Of a stretch of DNA of 10,171 nucleotides, positions 5,805-10,171 are shown one piece after another. Origin of the DNA: Ruminococcus sp. CAG:488 (GTDB lineage: Bacteria; Bacillota; Clostridia; Oscillospirales; Acutalibacteraceae). A program made the translations under genes and the position numbers. Below the pieces are notes generated by a model. The model made no database searches. It was not told the DNA's origin and saw only the letters and a list, made by a program, of their open reading frames with translations. Position 1 is the first letter of the stretch. Each line of letters begins with the position of its first letter. The stretch lies in NCBI GenBank assembly GCA_000434055.1, contig HF999633.1, positions 15,984 through 26,154 of the forward strand, in the 5' to 3' direction.

Positions 5805-5826
5805 GCTCCGTGCCGAAGCACGGAGC
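5805..5826 (-). terminator. Intrinsic terminator of the cohesin-like gene
   Basis: A nine-pair GC-rich stem (GCTCCGTGC at 5805-5813 with GCACGGAGC at 5818-5826) closes on a UUCG tetraloop in the minus-strand RNA. It is followed by UUUGCCUUUU. It lies 25 bases after the stop codon of the secreted protein gene and ends that transcription unit. Confidence 0.85.
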
Positions 5827-5850
5827 CAAATTAGCATTGTCTTTAAAGAA

Positions 5851-7767
5851 TTAGAACACACCTCTACCTGTGATATAATCACCTGTAAGAGCAAATGTTG
5901 TATTTGCGGCACGTGTTCTCAAGCCAAGGTTGAACTTGCCAATATAGAAATTAACCTTAATAGTCCATACAAGCTCGTTACCATCCTCAACAGGAGTCCA
6001 TGTAACCTGATCATATGTACGTGTATTTCCGTCCGGATCAATAAGCTGAAGCTTAAATACATCCTTGCTTGTTCTGACAGTTACATCATGAACACCTGCA
6101 TAGATCTTACCGTCCATATATGTTCCTGCAGGATACATATCGGGAATAAGGATTGAATGAATACTGAGATCAAGTCCCTCTGTTGCATTGATCTCGAGAG
6201 CAAGACCTGCATCGTTGTATTCGTCTCCCCATTTGCCGAATACGTTGTATGAAGAATGAGCTGTTGTAGCAGCAACCTTGATGTTCCATACTTCGTTATC
6301 GCCGTTTGTTGTGATAACAGCGTCTTCACGGTTAAATGTAAGAGTGTTTTCGCCGTCGCCTACAAGACGGATAGCTTTCGGAGAACCGTTAGCTACTACC
6401 TGAACGTTAGCGTTTGAACCGATTGTCGGTGTTCCGATAACATCAGCGCTTACAAGCTTGTTGAGAACAAGAGCTGCCTTAGCGTCTGTGATGCTCTTTG
6501 TTGCATCGTCAACTGTTGTCTGCTTATCCTTAGTAAGGTCTCTTGCTACGCGTGAACCTGCTGTTACTGCAGCGGCATATGCGTTCCATGTGGAAGCGGT
6601 GTAAAGACCTGAAACTGAGCTGTCAAATCCGGCAATAGCTGCGTCAAGTGCTGTGTAGTCAGCGTACTCAACCTGTGCGCCTGCAACTGTTACTCTTGTA
6701 CCTGTGATATCAAGAGTCTTATCGAACTGATATGATTCATCTGCAAGATAGCAAAGGCAAGCATTTGAATCCTTGTTTGAACGATAGAACTGCCAGCACG
6801 GTGCGATTGGCTTATTCTCAGCCTCACCTGCGTCATACACGTCAAGCTTATTGAAAGTGTACATTGCATCATTGGGGCAGAAAATATCTGAATATGTGCC
6901 CGGTTTTGCGGTATCTTTTACCTTAAACTTGTATGTGATAATCTTTGTGTTATCGCACTTAAGGCTCTTAACGTCTGTAAGCTCAGCCCTCGGCATGATT
7001 GAGAAACGATAGCCCTCATACTTGTCATAGCAGCCTTCTTCTGCTCTGAGGCTGTCAGGCCACTCAACGTTACGCATGTCGCCGTATACTGCGAGGTCGT
7101 AATCGCCGTAGTGCTTACCTTCAATATAGTCCCATTCGCCGAGCTCTTCGCCAAGAGAATGAACCTTGATTTCATCTGCAGTATCCGGTGTGCCTCTGTG
7201 AGACTCGCTGCAGCCTACGATATCAACGACTGAGTTATCATAGAAAACAGTTGCTGTCATGATACAGAATGTGAAATCGGTTGTAAGATAGAGATCAACT
7301 GTGAACTCATCACCCGGATTAAGGACATCCTTGCTTGCAACAAACTTTACTGTTGCCTTGCCCTTTGAAAGATCCTTGTACTCATACCAGAAGTTTCCGT
7401 ATTCTTCAAAGTTGTTGTTGTGCGGTGTCTTCATCTTACGATAGAGAGCGCCCCACTCTGCATCTGTAGCGGCATCGCCCTTTGCTTCAAGAGCATGATA
7501 CTCGTCGATGATTTCATCCTTCCAATAGTAAAGATTGTCTTCGATAACATCTTTGCTTGCTGCCGTATCCTGGATTATGTAGCCGAATTTCTTGCCGGAA
7601 AGCAATATGCGGTCAATTCGTTCCTTCGGATCGGCAATAGCAAGTTCTTCTTCAGGATAAAGTTCTCTGTCTTCTGCCGTTATTGTGTCGCCGGCAAAAC
7701 TGCAAATTGCAAAAGCCGAGAACGCAAAAATAACAGAAAGAACAATGCTGATAATTTTCTTTGCCAT
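5851..7767 (-). CDS. Secreted cohesin-like and FIVAR-repeat protein
   Basis: The 638-residue protein begins with a signal peptide (1-25, ending SFA before GD) and is exported. Residues about 137-365 resemble a cohesin domain: KATVKFVASKDVLNPGDEF at the start, then VFYDNSVVDIVG, and FKVKDTAKPGTYSDIF near the end, the paired strand motifs of the fold. Residues 369-433 form one FIVAR-type helical repeat (ADYTALDAAIAG, LYTASTWNAY). Residues about 440-638 are beta-rich and unassigned. No sortase motif, SLH repeat or C-terminal membrane anchor is visible, so how it is held at the surface is unclear. All eight Cys of the mature protein fall in 168-339. AAAGGAGG precedes the ATG. The gene lies 53 bases below a FIVAR/dockerin gene. 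I infer that its cohesin-like domain binds that dockerin, as FIVAR-dockerin and cohesin modules do in Clostridium perfringens secreted glycoside hydrolases. The cohesin call is by eye. Confidence 0.75.
   Translation of the reverse strand: MAKKIISIVLSVIFAFSAFAICSFAGDTITAEDRELYPEEELAIADPKERIDRILLSGKKFGYIIQDTAASKDVIEDNLYYWKDEIIDEYHALEAKGDAATDAEWGALYRKMKTPHNNNFEEYGNFWYEYKDLSKGKATVKFVASKDVLNPGDEFTVDLYLTTDFTFCIMTATVFYDNSVVDIVGCSESHRGTPDTADEIKVHSLGEELGEWDYIEGKHYGDYDLAVYGDMRNVEWPDSLRAEEGCYDKYEGYRFSIMPRAELTDVKSLKCDNTKIITYKFKVKDTAKPGTYSDIFCPNDAMYTFNKLDVYDAGEAENKPIAPCWQFYRSNKDSNACLCYLADESYQFDKTLDITGTRVTVAGAQVEYADYTALDAAIAGFDSSVSGLYTASTWNAYAAAVTAGSRVARDLTKDKQTTVDDATKSITDAKAALVLNKLVSADVIGTPTIGSNANVQVVANGSPKAIRLVGDGENTLTFNREDAVITTNGDNEVWNIKVAATTAHSSYNVFGKWGDEYNDAGLALEINATEGLDLSIHSILIPDMYPAGTYMDGKIYAGVHDVTVRTSKDVFKLQLIDPDGNTRTYDQVTWTPVEDGNELVWTIKVNFYIGKFNLGLRTRAANTTFALTGDYITGRGVF
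6469..6663 (-). other. Single FIVAR-type repeat inside the cohesin-like protein
   Basis: The 65 residues 369-433 align with the repeats of the upstream dockerin protein: ADYT start, LYTASTW in the middle, and a KDKQTTVDDATKSI helix near the end. The shared module links the two adjacent genes by more than position. Confidence 0.7.
6673..7359 (-). other. Cohesin-like domain region
   Basis: This encodes residues about 137-365 of the secreted protein. The NPGDEFTVDLYLTT strand, the YDNSVVDIVG strand and the later FKVKDTAKPG strand follow cohesin order. It is longer than a typical 140-residue cohesin, so there is an insertion, probably around residues 190-260. Confidence 0.55.
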
Positions 7768-7789
7768 GAATATTCCTCCTTTAAAATAT

Positions 7790-7815
7790 CTTAATCCATC
7801 CGTAATGGAATTAAG
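7790..7815 (-). other. A/T-rich hairpin between the dockerin and cohesin-like genes
   Basis: CTTAATCCAT (7790-7799) pairs with ATGG and ATTAAG (7805-7808 and 7810-7815), with one bulged A and a five-base loop. On the minus strand it lies six bases after the stop of the dockerin gene and is followed by GATATTTTAAAGGAGG. The stem is weak and the U-run is short, so partial termination or an RNA-processing role is as likely as full termination. Confidence 0.4.
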
Positions 7816-7820
7816 CCCGA

Positions 7821-10171
7821 TTAGGCAAGCTTACCTGTCTTTTGATTGATGGAAGCTTGTTTTCTGACAACGGCTCTCAATGCAAGATAGTCCGCATTGG
7901 TCAGCGCCTTTCTTGAAACCAGTCGTGCCGCCTTGCTTGCCGCAGGCGAAAGAATGAAGTTCTTCTGAATGGTATTGGAAACCATAAGCTCATCGACCGA
8001 GTTGATTATGCCGTCGCCGCTGACATCACCGTAAATAATAATTGTATATGTTCCGATAACCTCACCTGTAAGAGTTGATGTTGCCGTCACAACGGTTCCC
8101 GTTCCGAGATATCTGCCCTTGTTGCCGGAATAGCTGATTGTAACGTTTTCATATGTTACGAAGTTATTCAGGAACGAAGCCTTTGTCAAACCGGTAGTCA
8201 AGCCGTAGATATAACCGTCTTTGATTACCGTTGTGCTACCCTCTTTGGCTTCAAAGGTCGCTTTTGCTTCCTCGAGCTCAAGAGAATCAATATATCCCTG
8301 CAGAGTTGCCGTCATTTCATCAACCTGCGACTGCTTATCAATCGGCAGATTCATATTATTCTTCACGGTTTCTTCACGATAAGCATTGATGAGAGCCATT
8401 ACCTCATCAAAATTCTTATATGTATTATTATAAATTTCTGAGCTCGAATTGTCAAGCAAATCCAGGATTTTTTGAAGTTCTGTATAGTTTGCCAATTTTT
8501 TGACCAAATCATTGGTAGCTTTGACGATAGTTTGAGTATATTCATCAACCTCGTCCTGTCGATCTTTTGTCAAGCCGGGAAGAACGCTGTCGAGGGCTTC
8601 TTGCAGCTTTGCAACGCTCTCATCGGTATACCAGCCTGTAGCTATCTTTTCATTTGCATCGGTAATCGCCTTGTCAAGCTCAGTATAATCCGCCGGGAGC
8701 TTTTCAAGCTTCAGCATTCCCGCCTTAATTGACTCAACGTATCTGTCGACATCATCCTGGTGAGAAATATCAAGATTCCAGTCAATCAGATCTATAGTCA
8801 TCTGAAGCATAGAAGATGATTCCTGAGTGTAATAATGCGTTGCAATTTCCGCTTCGGCTTTTTTAACAACTTCACGAAGCTTCGTGTAATCCGCACCGAT
8901 ATATTTAAGGTCAAGCAACGCCTGCTCGATTGCTTCGGCATAGCCTGTAACCTGCTCCTGATATCTGATATCAAGACCTTCTTCGACGGCAGTGAGCTTA
9001 TTCTGTAGATTCTGCCAGCTTTCTTCTGTGTAAAGTGATGAATTCGCAGGAACCTTGCCCTTAGCGGTTTCAACTGCCGAGTAATCTGCCGGCTTGTACT
9101 TCAAGCCACTGATTCCGGTTCTGACCGCCTGCTCATACATGTCGACCTTTTTCTGATTTCTGATATCAAGATTCTTGTCGATTGATTTAAGCACATCGTT
9201 AAGAGAAGCAACCGTTTCGTCGGTATAATATCCGGTCTTGATTGCCGCTTCGGCATCCGCAACAGCTTCATTCAGCTTCGTATAATCCGCCGGAAGATAC
9301 TTGAGGTCAATTATTGCCTGCTCGATTGCCTTGGCGTAATTGTTGACCTGCTCCTGATATCTGATATCAAGGCCTTCCTCAACCGCACTAATCTTATCCT
9401 GTAGATTCTTCCAGCTCTCCGCTGTATAAAGTGACGAATCCGTCGGAACCTTGCCCTTGGCAGTTGTTACCGCACTGTAATCCGCCGGGTTATATTCAAG
9501 CCCCGCAACAGCATTTCTGATTGCCGCTGCATAACCGTCAACCGTTGCCTGCTCGGTAACATCAAGGTTATAGTTAACAAGATTGATAGCGTTTCTTACC
9601 GCCGCTCTCGATGCCGCAGTATGAAGCTTTTCGTCCATCGTTGCGTTTGCTTCCTCAATTGCCTTTCTTACATCGTCATAATTTGCACCGATATAATCAA
9701 GGTCAGCAATAGCATCTTCAATATTCTGAGCGAATTTATCAACCTCGGCCTGGTGAGTAATATCAAGGCCTTCTTTGACGGCATTGAGCATATCCTGAAG
9801 GTGCTGCCAGCTCTCCTCGGTGTAAAGTGAGGAATCTGTCGGCACTTTAGCTTTCGCCGCCTCAACAGCACTGTAATCAGCATCCTTATATGTAAGTCCT
9901 GCGATTGCTGCACGGATGGCCGGTGGATATGTATCTACCGTTGCCTGCTGAGTAATGTCAAGCTCATAGTTTATTCCGTTGAGAACCTCATTGAGATTTG
10001 CAACGGTTTCATCAGTGTAAAGCGAGAGATCCGAAGGAATTTCTCCCTTAGCCGTTGTAACCTCGCTGTAATCAGCCGGAAGAACCTTAAGAGCTACTAT
10101 AGCATCCTCTATATCCTTAGCAAAAGCATCAACTCTGCTCTGCTGAGTAATGTCAAGACCTTCGACAACCG
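7821..10171 (-). CDS. Large FIVAR-repeat protein with C-terminal type I dockerin, N-terminus beyond the window
   Basis: The frame is open without a stop from the window edge to the TAA at 7821-7823, giving 782 residues of the C-terminal part. Using window residue numbers, it holds a partial FIVAR repeat (1-31), eight full repeats of 65 or 67 residues (32-559), a divergent repeat of 75 residues (560-634), a beta-rich segment (635-713) ending in TGEVIGTYTIIIY, and a dockerin (714-771). The dockerin begins GDVSGDGIINSVDEL, with Ca ligands Asp715, Ser717, Asp719 and Asp726. The second loop is degenerate. FIVAR repeats are extended three-helix modules found in secreted and surface proteins, so it probably acts as a rod presenting an N-terminal domain that I cannot see. 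No Cys occurs in the 782 residues. The cohesin-like partner gene follows after 53 bases. Signal peptide and catalytic or binding modules, if any, lie outside the window. Confidence 0.88.
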   Translation of the reverse strand, partial: VVEGLDITQQSRVDAFAKDIEDAIVALKVLPADYSEVTTAKGEIPSDLSLYTDETVANLNEVLNGINYELDITQQATVDTYPPAIRAAIAGLTYKDADYSAVEAAKAKVPTDSSLYTEESWQHLQDMLNAVKEGLDITHQAEVDKFAQNIEDAIADLDYIGANYDDVRKAIEEANATMDEKLHTAASRAAVRNAINLVNYNLDVTEQATVDGYAAAIRNAVAGLEYNPADYSAVTTAKGKVPTDSSLYTAESWKNLQDKISAVEEGLDIRYQEQVNNYAKAIEQAIIDLKYLPADYTKLNEAVADAEAAIKTGYYTDETVASLNDVLKSIDKNLDIRNQKKVDMYEQAVRTGISGLKYKPADYSAVETAKGKVPANSSLYTEESWQNLQNKLTAVEEGLDIRYQEQVTGYAEAIEQALLDLKYIGADYTKLREVVKKAEAEIATHYYTQESSSMLQMTIDLIDWNLDISHQDDVDRYVESIKAGMLKLEKLPADYTELDKAITDANEKIATGWYTDESVAKLQEALDSVLPGLTKDRQDEVDEYTQTIVKATNDLVKKLANYTELQKILDLLDNSSSEIYNNTYKNFDEVMALINAYREETVKNNMNLPIDKQSQVDEMTATLQGYIDSLELEEAKATFEAKEGSTTVIKDGYIYGLTTGLTKASFLNNFVTYENVTISYSGNKGRYLGTGTVVTATSTLTGEVIGTYTIIIYGDVSGDGIINSVDELMVSNTIQKNFILSPAASKAARLVSRKALTNADYLALRAVVRKQASINQKTGKLA
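7857..8030 (-). other. Type I dockerin domain
   Basis: The first duplicated segment has an intact EF-hand-like loop (DVSGDGIINSVD). The second reads RLVSRKALTNAD, losing the acidic ligands at positions 1, 3 and 5 but keeping the last Asp and the helix DYLALRAVV. The call rests on the first loop, the second helix, and the C-terminal position after a TG-rich beta segment. Confidence 0.82.
8031..8267 (-). other. Beta-rich linker domain before the dockerin
   Basis: About 79 residues, containing GYIYGLTTGLTKASFLNNF, GRYLGTGTVVTA and TGEVIGTYTIIIYG. It looks like the small beta module commonly found right before dockerins in Clostridia secreted proteins; I cannot name a binding function. Confidence 0.5.
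8268..10171 (-). repeat. Tandem FIVAR repeats with a 396-base A-B period
   Basis: Units begin with AxYx and end about 65-67 residues later. Boundaries on the plus strand are 9882-10076 (A-type), 9687-9881 (A), 9486-9686 (B), 9291-9485 (A), 9090-9290 (B), 8895-9089 (A), 8694-8894 (B), 8493-8693 (B-like) and 8268-8492 (divergent); part of another unit fills 10077-10171. A-type units are 65 residues with KVPxxSSLYTEESW. B-type units are 67 residues with an extra helix turn (AEAAIKTGYYTDE). The A-B pair repeats with an exact 396-base period from 9881 to 8694. Units 9291-9485 and 8895-9089 agree at 50 of 65 residues by hand alignment. Confidence 0.88.

Noticed and set aside
9843..9845. GTG as the start of the FIVAR/dockerin gene
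   Set aside because: The frame continues without a stop to the window edge and the upstream residues are further FIVAR repeats, so the GTG is an internal Val codon.
8268..10171. Repeat array as CRISPR or non-coding satellite
   Set aside because: The units are 195-201 bases, vary by substitution, keep an open reading frame throughout, and encode FIVAR repeats.

Overview
The window looks like a piece of a Gram-positive Clostridia chromosome, probably an uncultured gut or rumen Oscillospirales/Ruminococcaceae-type bacterium. The support is moderate G+C, strong AGGAGG-type ribosome sites, several TTG starts, an unusually Clostridia-like ABC-F protein, and cohesin/FIVAR/dockerin modular proteins. 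The lineage is inferred from protein character, not from a marker gene. Every gene I can support lies on the minus strand, so transcription runs from high to low coordinates.

Region 1 (10171 down to 5805) encodes secreted modular proteins. A large protein of at least 782 residues, cut by the window edge, consists of FIVAR-type three-helix repeats in an A-B alternation, then a beta-rich linker and a C-terminal type I dockerin. Just downstream is a secreted 638-residue protein with a signal peptide, a cohesin-like domain, one FIVAR repeat and an unassigned C-terminal domain. Together they look like a dockerin/cohesin partner pair. A GC-rich hairpin terminator (5805-5826) closes this unit.

Region 2 (5760 down to 2189) is the most interesting part: a compact, RiPP-like cassette. 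A near-consensus promoter (TTGACA-17-TAGAAT) drives a 53-residue, Cys-free, Ser/Thr/Asp-rich precursor-like peptide. Its N-terminus carries a YxxPxL motif like the one lasso-peptide PqqD-type proteins recognise. After an attenuator-like hairpin come an HPr-kinase-like P-loop protein, a peptide-type ABC exporter, a PqqD-like recognition protein and a small His-type S24/S26 peptidase. The last three genes overlap or nearly abut. No lasso cyclase, radical SAM enzyme, YcaO or LanM is present in the window, so the kinase-like protein is the only candidate tailoring enzyme. My working model is a peptide that is bound by the PqqD-like protein, phosphorylated, cleaved and exported.

Region 3 (2163 down to 1) holds an ABC-F ATPase 25 nt below the cassette, then the N-terminal 169 residues of a secreted protein resembling LCAT/PGAP1-type alpha/beta hydrolases. 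Both may be read through from the cassette promoter, but a functional link is not shown. I see no tRNA, rRNA, CRISPR, insertion sequence or phage gene. No non-coding stretch exceeds about 220 bases.
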